Part shown: positions 14,580-23,224 of the stretch, in pieces
Numbering within the stretch: position 1 is the stretch's first letter
How the letters are laid out: the number at the start of each line of letters is the position of its first letter
Assembly: GCF_029892685.1 (NCBI RefSeq)
Contig: NZ_JARXVD010000021.1
Coordinates: 1-64,000 of the forward strand
Length of the DNA stretch: 64,000 nt
DNA from: Mycobacterium sp. OTB74
Lineage (GTDB): Bacteria; Actinomycetota; Actinomycetes; Mycobacteriales; Mycobacteriaceae
Direction: 5' to 3'
Notes under the pieces: model-generated
Databases searched by the model: none
What the model was told of the DNA's origin: nothing
Seen by the model: only the letters and a program-made list of their open reading frames with translations
Translations under genes and position numbers: made by a program

Positions 14580-16160
14580 TTACATCGGCTCGACGGCCGG
14601 CGGCTTCCAACTGCCGTCGAGAATGGCCGGTTCACCCCAGTAAGCCCGGATGTACAACGAGAAATAGCCATCCGGCGCCGGCAACCAGTTCGATTCCTTT
14701 TCCGGCCCAGGCGATTTCGACCCCGCGTACATCGTCAGCGAACCATCCGCATCCCTGACCAGGGTCTTGTTCTTGGTGCCCAACGAGTATCTGTTCAACG
14801 GGTTCGCGTTGAACAGGTGCTTGTCGTTGTACAACGTCAACGAGGTGAAGCCCTTGACCGGCGGCTCCCGCCCAGGCGCGAATGTCACCTTGTAACTGCG
14901 CGATCCTTGCAGCGGCGCACCGGTGGCATCGTTGTCGGTGTAGAAGTACTGCGTCTCGGTGGGCCGGTTGTCGAACATGTTCGACCGTGCAGTGCCGGTG
15001 CGATTGAAATAGTCGACACCCCACTGGGCATTGTTGGTCGAGCGGTTCCAGCCATTGCCCGCGGGACGACCGTTGTGCACCCATTCGAAGAACGGAGCGA
15101 TGACGTCCTGCTCACTTGCCACCGCGGTATCCAGCAACACCTGGTGAATGGCCGGATCCTGTTTGGCCGCATCCATCAGTGACCGGAACTGTGCGTACAA
15201 CGCCTCCTCTCCGGGCAGCGGAGCGACGGTGTCGAGCACCTGAGGCAACTGGTCGAAAAACCTCTCCGGCACAACCCATTTCGTTTCGCCGCTCGCAGCA
15301 TCGGACGGTGGCGCAGGGATTTCGGGAAGCTTGGCCCATTCGACGGTCTTCATCTTGCCCTCGAACTCGGACAGCGGATAGATGTTGATTTGATTGATCA
15401 CCGACTGGATCGCTGAGCGGTCCTCACGGGTGTCATCCATGAACACCCGGGGCAGCGCAATGGCCAGCGGAGTTGAGGACCGGAGAATCGCCTCCACACC
15501 ATTGGGTTTGTCGCCCTTCCAGTTAGGGCCGGCGAGCAGGTAGAAGCCCGGTTTGGTGGAGTAGGGCTTGCCCAGCTCACCGAATTGATCGGTGCGAGCG
15601 TCGCTCAGCGCGTAGACCCAGAACCGATCTCCGAAATCGGGAACCTGGGCGATCACCGGCTGCTCGTCCAGTGACAGATATGCCAGGCCATATACGACGT
15701 CCTGGTTGGGGCAGGTGACGAAAGTTTCGCTTGGTTCAATGTAATTCGATAGCATGGCCAGCCGTCCCTGCGGCGCGACCGGCAGCACACCGCCCAGCAG
15801 TCCCGGTTGCGGCGCCTTGGTGATGGTGTCGTGCCGATTGATCATGTTGACCATCGGCCAACCCCACACGTATGCGGTCTGAGCGATGGTTCTGGCGTAA
15901 CCCGGTGTCATCGTGATGCCCGACGCCGGCTGCGTCATCTGGGAAGCCGGCGCACCGTTCGCACCTGGTGACGGCGCCGGGGATGAAGTGCCCGAAGCCG
16001 ATTGATTCGAAGCGGCCTTCTGCTCAGGCTTGGAGCATGCGGCAGCGGCAGTGGCCGCCCCGACCGTCGCGGCCGCCAGGCCCGCGGCACGTAGGGCCCA
16101 TCGACGGGAAAGTTCGCTTGCCGCGATGAAACTGCCTTCCAGCCGAATTGGGTCCTTCAA
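14580..16160 (-). CDS. DUF1254/DUF1214 lipoprotein
   Basis: 526 residues. The N-terminus SRRWALRAAGLAAATVGAATAAAAC shows a twin-arginine-like export signal ending in a lipobox Cys at about residue 42, then a Ser/Pro/Ala-rich linker. DUF1254 follows (AYVWGWPMVNMINRHDTI..NQDVVYGLAYLSLDEQPVIAQVPDFGDRFWVYALSDARTDQFG..KPGFYLLAGPNWKGDKP) and DUF1214 closes the protein (YKVTFAPGREPPVKGFTSLTLYNDKHLFNANPLNRYSLGTKNKTLVRDADGSLTMY..NWLPAPDGYFSLYIRAYW). Function of the family is not known. It diverges from the sulfatase operon across 117 bp, suggesting shared control. Confidence 0.88.
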   Translation of the reverse strand: MKDPIRLEGSFIAASELSRRWALRAAGLAAATVGAATAAAACSKPEQKAASNQSASGTSSPAPSPGANGAPASQMTQPASGITMTPGYARTIAQTAYVWGWPMVNMINRHDTITKAPQPGLLGGVLPVAPQGRLAMLSNYIEPSETFVTCPNQDVVYGLAYLSLDEQPVIAQVPDFGDRFWVYALSDARTDQFGELGKPYSTKPGFYLLAGPNWKGDKPNGVEAILRSSTPLAIALPRVFMDDTREDRSAIQSVINQINIYPLSEFEGKMKTVEWAKLPEIPAPPSDAASGETKWVVPERFFDQLPQVLDTVAPLPGEEALYAQFRSLMDAAKQDPAIHQVLLDTAVASEQDVIAPFFEWVHNGRPAGNGWNRSTNNAQWGVDYFNRTGTARSNMFDNRPTETQYFYTDNDATGAPLQGSRSYKVTFAPGREPPVKGFTSLTLYNDKHLFNANPLNRYSLGTKNKTLVRDADGSLTMYAGSKSPGPEKESNWLPAPDGYFSLYIRAYWGEPAILDGSWKPPAVEPM

Positions 16161-16277
16161 CTGATCGCTTCCATTCCTACTCGAATTCTCTATGAACCGG
16201 CACGAACTCCGCCGATTGCACAGGACCGTCCCCTAGCCTTTGACGGGGGTCCGACCATCAGAGACGGAGGCAAGAAC

Positions 16278-17828
16278 GTGCCGAACGGTAAGCCGAACAT
16301 CATGGTCATCTGGGGCGATGACATCGGGATCAGCAATCTGAGTTGCTACAGCGACGGCCTGATGGGCTATCGAACACCAAATATCGACCGCCTCGCCGAC
16401 GAAGGCATGCGATTCACCGATTCCTACGGTGAGCAAAGTTGCACCGCGGGCCGCGCGGCCTTCATCAGTGGGCAAAGCGTATACCGCACCGGGATGAGCA
16501 AAGTCGGCGTCCCCGGTGTGGACATCGGTTGGGCCGCAGAGGATCCGACCATCGCCGAGCTGCTGAAGCCGATGGGCTACGCCACCGGCCAGTTCGGTAA
16601 GAACCACTTCGGCGACATGAACAAGTTCCTGCCGACAGTGCACGGATTCGACGAGTTCTTCGGCAACCTCTATCACCTCAACGCCGAGGAAGAGCCTGAG
16701 AACTTCGATTACCCGCATGAAGACCAATACCCCCGGCTGTACAACCTGGCCAAGCCGCGCGGCGTGCTCAAGTGCAAGGCCACCACCGAGGTGTCGACCG
16801 AACCGGATGACCCGAAGTTCGGACCCGTCGGTAAGCAGATCATCGAAGACACCGGCCCGCTGAACACCAAGCGCATGGAGACCATCGACGAGGACATCGC
16901 TGATGCCACAGTCGATTACATCAAGCGCCAGCATTCGGCAGGCAATCCGTTCTTCGTCTGGTGCAACTTCACGCACATGCATCTGTACACCCACACCAAG
17001 CCGGAGAGCCGTGGCCAGGCCGGGCTGTGGCAGTCGCCGTACCACGACACCATGATCGACCATGACCGCAACGTGGGCACGGTGCTCAACGTGTTGGACG
17101 AACTCGACATCGCCGAGGACACCATCGTCATCTACTCGACTGACAATGGGCCGCACCGCAATTCGTGGCCGGACGCCGGAACCACACCATTCCGTAGTGA
17201 GAAAGACACCAACTGGGAGGGTGCATTCCGCGTTCCGGAGATCATCCGCTGGCCCGGAAAGATCAAGGCGCGCAGCGTCTCCAACGAGATTATTCAGCAC
17301 CACGACTGGCTGCCCACGTTGCTGGCCGCGGCGGGCGACCCCGACATCACCGAGAAGCTCAAGAAGGGCCACAAAGCCGGCGCCGATGGCAATACCGAGT
17401 ACAAGGTCCACATCGACGGCTACAACCTGCTGCCGTACCTCACCGGCGAGGTCGAGACCAGCCCGCGTCGTGGCTTCTTCTACTTCTCCGACGACGCCGA
17501 ACTGCTGGCGCTTCGGTTCGAGAACTGGAAGATAGTCTTCGCGGAGCAGCGATGCCCTGGGACACTGCGGATTTGGGCCGAGCCGTTCACCCCACTGCGG
17601 GTGCCGAAGATCTTCAACCTGCGTACCGATCCTTATGAGTTCGCCGATGTCACGTCAAACACCTACTACGAGTGGCTGTTACGGCACGACTACTTCATCT
17701 TCTACGCCACCGCAATGGCCTCGAAGTTCCTCGACACGTTCAAGGAATTTCCGCCCCGGCACCCGCCGGCCAGCTTCAGCGTCGATCAGATCGTCGAAAA
17801 TCTTCACGCTTACCTTGCAAAGGACTGA
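16278..17828 (+). CDS. type I sulfatase (arylsulfatase), first of tandem pair
   Basis: GTG start with GGAGG seven bases upstream. 516 residues. Alkaline-phosphatase superfamily sulfatase: metal ligands in WGDDIGISNLS (Asp14, Asp15), nucleophile Cys55 in the C-T-A-G-R motif (CxPxR-type with Ala in place of Pro), followed by AAFISGQ; GKNHFGD and STDNGPHRNSWPD carry further active-site residues (Lys/His and Asp/Asn). Cys55 must be converted to formylglycine; the enzyme for this is probably the gene at 20260. No signal peptide, so cytosolic. Strongly similar along its whole length to the next gene. Confidence 0.93.
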   Translation: MPNGKPNIMVIWGDDIGISNLSCYSDGLMGYRTPNIDRLADEGMRFTDSYGEQSCTAGRAAFISGQSVYRTGMSKVGVPGVDIGWAAEDPTIAELLKPMGYATGQFGKNHFGDMNKFLPTVHGFDEFFGNLYHLNAEEEPENFDYPHEDQYPRLYNLAKPRGVLKCKATTEVSTEPDDPKFGPVGKQIIEDTGPLNTKRMETIDEDIADATVDYIKRQHSAGNPFFVWCNFTHMHLYTHTKPESRGQAGLWQSPYHDTMIDHDRNVGTVLNVLDELDIAEDTIVIYSTDNGPHRNSWPDAGTTPFRSEKDTNWEGAFRVPEIIRWPGKIKARSVSNEIIQHHDWLPTLLAAAGDPDITEKLKKGHKAGADGNTEYKVHIDGYNLLPYLTGEVETSPRRGFFYFSDDAELLALRFENWKIVFAEQRCPGTLRIWAEPFTPLRVPKIFNLRTDPYEFADVTSNTYYEWLLRHDYFIFYATAMASKFLDTFKEFPPRHPPASFSVDQIVENLHAYLAKD

Positions 17829-17831
17829 AAG

Positions 17832-19373
17832 ATGCCAAACGGAAAACCCAACATCCTTGTCATCTGGGGCGATGACATCGGGATCAGCAACCTCAGCTGC
17901 TACAGCATGGGGCTAATGGGGTACCAGACACCCAACATCGACCGCCTCGCCAAAGAAGGCATGCTGTTCACCGACTCTTACGGCGAACAGAGCTGTACCG
18001 CCGGCCGTTCTGCGTTCATCACCGGGCAGAGCGTCTACCGAACCGGTCTGTCCAAGGTCGGGTTTCCGGGAGCCGACGTCGGGCTACAGGCCGAAGACCC
18101 GACCATCGCCGAATGCCTCAAGCCACTCGGGTACGCGACGGGGCAGTTCGGCAAGAACCACCTCGGTGACCTCAACAAGTACCTGCCGACGGTGCACGGG
18201 TTCGATGAGTTCTTCGGAAACCTGTACCACCTCAACGTGGAAGAGGAACCCGAGCTCCCGGATTATCCGAAGAAGGAACAGTTCCCGATTCTGGCCGACC
18301 TGCAGCGCCCGCGCGGTGTCATCCACTCCTGGGCCACTGACGAGGTCTCGACCGAACCGGACGATCCGAAGTACGGCCCCGTCGGCAAGCAACGTATCGA
18401 GGACACCGGGCCGCTGACCAAGAAGCGGATGGAGACCATCGACGACGACACCACCGATGCCTGCGTCGACTTCATCAAGCGCCAGGTAGACGCGGACACG
18501 CCGTTCTTCGTCTGGATGAACACCACCCACATGCACCTGCGGACCCACACCAAGCCGGAATCGCTTGGCCAGGCCGGTGTTTGGCAGTCGCCATACCACG
18601 ACACCATGGTCGACCACGACCGTCACGTCGGGAAGCTGCTCAACCTGGTCGACGAATTGGGCATCGCCGACGACACCGTCGTCATCTACTCCACAGATAA
18701 CGGTCCGCACGCCAACACCTGGCCCGACGGCGCGACGACCCCGTTCCGCAGCGAGAAGAACACCAACTGGGAAGGTGCGTTCCGCGTCCCCCAGTTGATC
18801 CGCTGGCCCGGAAAGATCAAGGCGGGCAGCATCTCCAACGAGATCATCCAGCACCACGATTGGTTCCCCACATTCCTCGCCGCGGCCGGGGAGCCGGACA
18901 TCATCGACAAGCTCAAAGCTGGATACAAGGTGGGCGACAAGGAGTTCAAGGTCCACCTCGACGCGTTCAACCTGCTGCCGTACCTCATCGGCGAAGTCGA
19001 AGAAAGCCCACGCAAGGGCTTCATCTACTTCTCGGATGACTGCGATGTGCTCGGATTACGTTTCCACAACTGGAAAGTGGTGTTCCAGGAACAGCGCTGC
19101 CAGGGCACCTTGCAGATCTGGGCAGAGCCATTCACGCCACTGCGAGCACCGAAGGTGTTCAACCTGCGTACAGATCCGTACGAGCGGGCCGACGTCACGT
19201 CCAATACGTACTACGACTGGTGGCTCGATCACGACTACATCGCGTTCTACGCAGGAGCCATCGTGACGCAGTTCCTGGAGACCTTCAAGGAATTCCCGCC
19301 ACGACAGGAAGCGGCATCGTTCACCATCAACCACGCGGTGGAGAAGCTGCACGCGTTCCTGGCAGCCGACTAG
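17832..19373 (+). CDS. type I sulfatase (arylsulfatase), second of tandem pair
   Basis: 513 residues, starting three bases after the previous stop. Same architecture: WGDDIGISNLS, Cys55 in C-T-A-G-R-S-A-F, GKNHLGD and STDNGPHANTWPD. It shares long identical stretches with its upstream neighbour (for example the first 20 residues and the region VFNLRTDPYE/IFNLRTDPYE), so the pair arose by tandem duplication and then diverged. Differences are concentrated at positions such as 85-150 and the KLKAGYKVGDKEFKVHL segment, which may change substrate choice. Substrate unknown. Confidence 0.93.
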   Translation: MPNGKPNILVIWGDDIGISNLSCYSMGLMGYQTPNIDRLAKEGMLFTDSYGEQSCTAGRSAFITGQSVYRTGLSKVGFPGADVGLQAEDPTIAECLKPLGYATGQFGKNHLGDLNKYLPTVHGFDEFFGNLYHLNVEEEPELPDYPKKEQFPILADLQRPRGVIHSWATDEVSTEPDDPKYGPVGKQRIEDTGPLTKKRMETIDDDTTDACVDFIKRQVDADTPFFVWMNTTHMHLRTHTKPESLGQAGVWQSPYHDTMVDHDRHVGKLLNLVDELGIADDTVVIYSTDNGPHANTWPDGATTPFRSEKNTNWEGAFRVPQLIRWPGKIKAGSISNEIIQHHDWFPTFLAAAGEPDIIDKLKAGYKVGDKEFKVHLDAFNLLPYLIGEVEESPRKGFIYFSDDCDVLGLRFHNWKVVFQEQRCQGTLQIWAEPFTPLRAPKVFNLRTDPYERADVTSNTYYDWWLDHDYIAFYAGAIVTQFLETFKEFPPRQEAASFTINHAVEKLHAFLAAD

Positions 19374-20267
19374 ATGCTGGAGCATTGGAACGACGGGCCC
19401 ACGAAGTCGGCAATTGTCGACTTCGTGGGCCGAGTCAACTCGGTAGGCCCGGATTTCGTTGAGCCGCAAGACCGTATCGCGGTTTTCGACAATGACGGCA
19501 CGCTGTGGTGCGAGAAGCCGGCGTACATCCAGCTGGATTTCCTGGTCCGCCGCATGGCCGAGCAGGCCACCGCTGACCCGTCGCTGACGGCTGGACAGCC
19601 TTACGCGGCAGCTGCCTCCGGCGACCTGGCCTGGTTTGGCAACGCCGTGACAAAGCATTACAACGGCGACGATTCGGACCTGAAAATCCTTGCTGGAGCC
19701 GTTTTTTCGGCCTATCAAGGGTTGCCGGTGGAGGAACACGCTCAACGCGTCGCGGCGTTCTTCGCCCGAGCCCAGCACCCGACCCTGCATCGGCCGTACA
19801 CCGACTTGGGATACGCCCCGATGGTTGAGTTGTTGCGGTATCTGGAATCAGCCGGGTTCACCTGTTACATCGTCTCCGGCGGTGGCCGAGATTTCATGCG
19901 TCCGGTCACCGGTGCCATGTACGGCATCCCGCCGGAACGAGTGATCGGCAGCACGGTCGCCGTGCAATACCGCGACGGGGATGTGCTCACCACGGCGCAG
20001 CCGGAGTTCCTTTCCGACGGACCGATCAAGCCGGCCCGGATCTGGAGCCGGGTCGGACGGCGGCCCATCTTCGCGGCCGGCAACTCCAACGGCGACATCG
20101 AGATGCTCGAGTACACCCGCGGCTTGCGGATGCTGGTGTTGCACGACGACGCCGACCGCGAATTCGCCTATACCGCAGGCGCGCAGAAGGCGCTGGACCT
20201 GGCGCAAACCCACGGCTGGACCGTCGCCAGCATGCGCACGGACTGGGCCACCGTCTTCGATGCCTGA
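19374..20267 (+). CDS. HAD-family hydrolase (phosphatase-like)
   Basis: ATG immediately follows the sulfatase stop. 297 residues. HAD motif I is D39-N-D41-G-T in VFDNDGTLW; motif II lies in CYIVSGGGRDF; a Lys in the GPIKPARIWSR region and motif III in FAAGNSNGDIEMLEYT complete the active site. It resembles the phosphoserine-phosphatase-like branch. Within this operon it may remove a phosphate from the sulfatase product or a related metabolite; that is inference from context. It overlaps the FGE gene by 8 bp. Confidence 0.88.
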   Translation: MLEHWNDGPTKSAIVDFVGRVNSVGPDFVEPQDRIAVFDNDGTLWCEKPAYIQLDFLVRRMAEQATADPSLTAGQPYAAAASGDLAWFGNAVTKHYNGDDSDLKILAGAVFSAYQGLPVEEHAQRVAAFFARAQHPTLHRPYTDLGYAPMVELLRYLESAGFTCYIVSGGGRDFMRPVTGAMYGIPPERVIGSTVAVQYRDGDVLTTAQPEFLSDGPIKPARIWSRVGRRPIFAAGNSNGDIEMLEYTRGLRMLVLHDDADREFAYTAGAQKALDLAQTHGWTVASMRTDWATVFDA

Positions 20268-21207
20268 CCTTCCGCCCAAACAGACAAACGGGCCAAAAAG
20301 TGCGAGTACAACCGGCCAAAACGTCGATTTCGACGCAGCCTGGATTCCCGGGCAGACCACCACCGTGGGCTCCGACGACCACTACCCCGAGGAGGCACCT
20401 GCGCACACCGTGACGGTGGAAGGCTTCTGGATGCAGCGTCACCAGGTGACCAACGCGCAGTTCGGGGCATTTATCGAGGCCACCGGATACGTCACGGTCG
20501 CCGAGCGCCCACTCGATCCCGCCGACTATCCGGGCGCCCCGCCGGAGAATCTGCAGCCAGGGTCCATGGTCTTCCGCCGCACTGCGGGCCCGGTCGACCT
20601 GCGTCATCTGAGCCAGTGGTGGGCCTGGACCCCCGGCGCCTGCTGGAACCATCCACGTGGACCGCGGTCCTCCCTGGTCAACCGTGAGAACCATCCAGTC
20701 GTCCACGTCGCGTTCGAAGACGCTGCGGCATATGCAGATTGGGCCGGACTGATGCTGCCGACCGAGGCGCAGTGGGAGGTCGCGGCCCGCGCAGGCCTGC
20801 CGCACGCCACATACACCTGGGGCGACGATCCCGAACCAACCGGCCAGCGGCTCGCGAACTACTGGCACGGCGAATTCCCCTACCTACCCGACACCGGCTA
20901 CGGACAGACCTCCAACGTCGGACAGTTCGAGCCGAACGGCTACGGGCTGTTGGACATGGCGGGCAACGTCTGGGAATGGACAACCGACTTTTACGGTGAC
21001 ACCCGGGATGTCCAACCCTGTTGCGCTGCAGAAAGTTACGACCGCGGCCAGCCAGGAAAGCCAGTAGCCCGCCGTGTGATCAAGGGCGGGTCGTTCCTGT
21101 GCGCCGACAGTTACTGCCTGCGCTACCGCCCGGCCGCACGGCGGCCGCAGGCCGTCGACACCGGAATGAGCCACATCGGCTTCCGCTGCGTCCAAGTGGA
21201 TTCTTGA
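20260..21207 (+). CDS. formylglycine-generating enzyme (SUMF1/FGE family)
   Basis: 315 residues from ATG 20260, which overlaps the HAD stop. FGE-sulfatase domain from about residue 27: AWIPGQTTTVGSDDHYPEEAPAHTVTVEGFWMQRHQVTNAQFGAFI, HPVVHVAFEDAAAYADWAGLMLPTEAQWEVAARAG, YGLLDMAGNVWEWTTDFY, then KGGSFLCADSYCLRYRPAARR. Cys281 and Cys286 have the five-residue spacing of the catalytic, copper-binding pair of FGEs. It converts the sulfatase C-T-A-G-R cysteine to formylglycine. Residues 5-25 are encoded by a palindromic repeat element and are probably not part of the fold. The operon so carries both substrates and its activating enzyme. Confidence 0.93.
   Translation: MPDLPPKQTNGPKSASTTGQNVDFDAAWIPGQTTTVGSDDHYPEEAPAHTVTVEGFWMQRHQVTNAQFGAFIEATGYVTVAERPLDPADYPGAPPENLQPGSMVFRRTAGPVDLRHLSQWWAWTPGACWNHPRGPRSSLVNRENHPVVHVAFEDAAAYADWAGLMLPTEAQWEVAARAGLPHATYTWGDDPEPTGQRLANYWHGEFPYLPDTGYGQTSNVGQFEPNGYGLLDMAGNVWEWTTDFYGDTRDVQPCCAAESYDRGQPGKPVARRVIKGGSFLCADSYCLRYRPAARRPQAVDTGMSHIGFRCVQVDS
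20273..20335. repeat. palindromic repeat inside the FGE coding start
   Basis: This stretch shares most of its sequence with the intergenic element at 35815-35875, including AAAC-A/G-GACAAACGGGCC and the closing GTCG-A/G-TTTCG. It lies in frame and encodes residues 5-25 of the FGE protein (PPKQTNGPKSASTTGQNVDF region). Confidence 0.7.
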
Positions 21208-21390
21208 AACGGAATCCGACCTGCGACGTTTCCGAGAATTGCAGATACCGCCTGTGATTTGCCTGGCAATAGCCGTCAGATCACGCGCCCAATTCAGTAC
21301 CTGAACATCGCCACACCTCGGAGAGAACGCCGCCAGAAACTATTTCCGTACGACCCCGCCGCCGCAGACCCCCGGTTTACCATCGTGCGC

Positions 21391-21993
21391 ATGACTGACC
21401 CAGCCGAGGAACCTGACGTCACCACCCACGAACCCGACGTCACCGTCGCCGAATCTGACGTCACCGTCGCCGAACCTGAAGTCGCCACCGACGAATCCGA
21501 ACCCAAGGTCAACCACCACCACGCAGTGTCCAAGCCTCGCTCAGTAGCCTTGCCGATCGCCATTTGTGCAGCCGTGATCGGCCTTGCCGCGCTGGGGCTT
21601 TCGATCTGGGGACTCGTTCGCCATCCGCATGAAACGGCCACCAGCTCTCTGTCCCCCGCAGACGCCAAGACAAAGGCGTGCACGGCATTCGGCACGGTCG
21701 CACGTGCCGTCAGTCTGCAGACCAACGCCCAGCTCGGAGATGACCCGACGGCCCGCGCAGCGGTGGCGGCCAACGCCCGTCTGGCCACGCTGGGTGGTGG
21801 GCAATATCTGATGGCGGCGCTCGACCCGTCGACGCCGAACAACATCGCCGACCCCGCGCGCAGTTTCGCCAGCGCCCTGACCGACATCGGTATGAGTCAG
21901 CTAGCCGGCGCAGCCAACGACAATCCGGACCAAGTCGCCAGGCTGAAGACCGCCGAAGGCAACATCGTCACTTTGACCGGCCTCTGCAAGTAG
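21391..21993 (+). CDS. membrane-anchored hypothetical protein with DVT repeats
   Basis: 200 residues from ATG 21391; the open frame extends to 21259 but the extra part is unlike protein sequence. Residues 8-45 are acidic imperfect repeats (EPDVTTH, EPDVTVA, ESDVTVA, EPEVATD). A membrane segment ALPIAICAAVIGLAALGLSIWGLV follows, and then an extracytoplasmic domain with two cysteines (TKACTAFGTVARAV...VTLTGLC) like many mycobacterial Mce-associated-type or small anchored proteins. Function not recognised. It follows the FGE gene by 180 bp on the same strand. Confidence 0.75.
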   Translation: MTDPAEEPDVTTHEPDVTVAESDVTVAEPEVATDESEPKVNHHHAVSKPRSVALPIAICAAVIGLAALGLSIWGLVRHPHETATSSLSPADAKTKACTAFGTVARAVSLQTNAQLGDDPTARAAVAANARLATLGGGQYLMAALDPSTPNNIADPARSFASALTDIGMSQLAGAANDNPDQVARLKTAEGNIVTLTGLCK

Positions 21994-22012
21994 GCCTTTT
22001 GGCCGACACATG

Positions 22013-22068
22013 TGCAGCCGTGAGCGGCTGACGGCTGCATACGACCAGCCCTCCCGAAGGGCGTCTGG
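22013..22068. terminator. two consecutive hairpins
   Basis: TGCAGCCGT/ACGGCTGCA (22013-22039, 9-bp perfect arms) is followed by ACCAG-CCCT/AGGG-CTGGT at about 22043-22068. They separate the hypothetical gene from the epimerase gene; probable termination or attenuation structure. Confidence 0.5.
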
Positions 22069-22116
22069 TAAGGATTACGAGAACGCCCGTCAAATGCCTT
22101 GAGTTGGGAGCCACAG

Positions 22117-23184
22117 TTGAGTGACGCGGTACTGGTAACCGGAGCCTTCGGCATGGTCGGCTCGCAGACGGTGCGGCGCCTGGCTGCCGACGGCCGCCGG
22201 GTGGTCGCGACCGATCTGGATGTGCCGGCCAATCGCAAAGCTGCCGAGAAGCTGCCGCCCGGCGTGCAGTTGCGCTACGCAGACCTGACCGACCCGGCCG
22301 CGGTCGATGCGCTGGTCAGCGAGGTGGCACCGGCCGCGATAATCCACCTCGCCGCCATCATCCCGCCGTTCTGCTACGCCCGGCGAGGGCTGGCCCGCAA
22401 GGTCAACGTCGATGCCACCGCGTACCTGTTGGCGGCCGCGGCCAAGCAACCCACGCCGCCGCGGTTCGTGCAGGCTTCCAGCATCGCGGTCTACGGCGCC
22501 CGCAACCCGCACAAGATCAGCGATGTGCTGACTGCCGAAACTCCGGTCAATCCGTCTGACATCTACGGCCAGCACAAGGTCGAAGCCGAGGCTTTGGTGC
22601 GCGCTTCGGGCCTGAACTGGCTGATCCTGCGTCTGGGCGGGGTGCTGACCTCAGAGCCGGGCTTCAGCATGGACCGCGACCTTTTGTTCTTCGAGGGTGT
22701 GCTGCCCGCGGATGGGCGGCTGCAAACCGTCGACGTGCGCGATGTCGCCTCCGCGTTCGCCGCGGCCACCACGGTCGATGTCATCGGACGAGTTCTGCTG
22801 ATCGGCGGTGACGACAGCCACCGGCAGCTCCAGGGCCAGATCGCACCGCAGACCACCGCAGCCATGGGTGTCGGCCAGCTGATGCCCACCGGCCGGCCGG
22901 GCAACCCGGACAGCGACACCGACTGGTTCGCCACCGACTGGATGGACGCCACAACCGCGCAGGAAATCCTTGGCCACCAACATTATTCGTGGCCGCAAAC
23001 ATTGTCCGACACCGCGGCCTTCATCGGCTGGAAGCGCTGGCCCATGAAGCTGGTCGCCCCGCTGGCCCGCGCCTACTTCACCAAAAACAATGTCTACCAA
23101 GGTGTTCCGGGGCCCTATGCGGACGTCTGGAACACCATCCGCAGCAAGTGGGGCGAGCCGGGTCCCGACGGCGGCGCACAGTAG
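22117..23184 (+). CDS. NAD(P)-dependent epimerase/dehydratase (extended SDR)
   Basis: I choose TTG at 22117, since GGGAG sits six bases before it and the product then begins LSDAVLVTGAFGMVGSQTVRRL; the earlier TTG at 22099 lacks a site. 355 residues. Rossmann motif GAFGMVG, AIIHLAAIIPPFCY, SSIAVYGARNPHK, and the catalytic Y-G-Q-H-K in DIYGQHKVEAEALV. The RLGGVLTSEPGFSMDRDLLFFEG part is the substrate domain. First gene of a three-gene run with two SDRs; probably oxidises or reduces a hydroxy/keto group on a lipid or steroid-like compound, unproven. Confidence 0.87.
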   Translation: MSDAVLVTGAFGMVGSQTVRRLAADGRRVVATDLDVPANRKAAEKLPPGVQLRYADLTDPAAVDALVSEVAPAAIIHLAAIIPPFCYARRGLARKVNVDATAYLLAAAAKQPTPPRFVQASSIAVYGARNPHKISDVLTAETPVNPSDIYGQHKVEAEALVRASGLNWLILRLGGVLTSEPGFSMDRDLLFFEGVLPADGRLQTVDVRDVASAFAAATTVDVIGRVLLIGGDDSHRQLQGQIAPQTTAAMGVGQLMPTGRPGNPDSDTDWFATDWMDATTAQEILGHQHYSWPQTLSDTAAFIGWKRWPMKLVAPLARAYFTKNNVYQGVPGPYADVWNTIRSKWGEPGPDGGAQ

Positions 23185-23224
23185 CCACCCGAACCACCCT
23201 GAGACTGCACGCAGGAGAAACTTC

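Noticed and set aside
14972..14985. LexA-like box TCGAACATGTTCGA
   Set aside because: The spacing between half-sites is two bases instead of four, and it lies inside the DUF1254 coding region.
16233..17411. Long minus-strand reading frame opposite the first sulfatase
   Set aside because: Shadow of the sulfatase; a similar shadow appears opposite the second sulfatase because the genes are duplicates.
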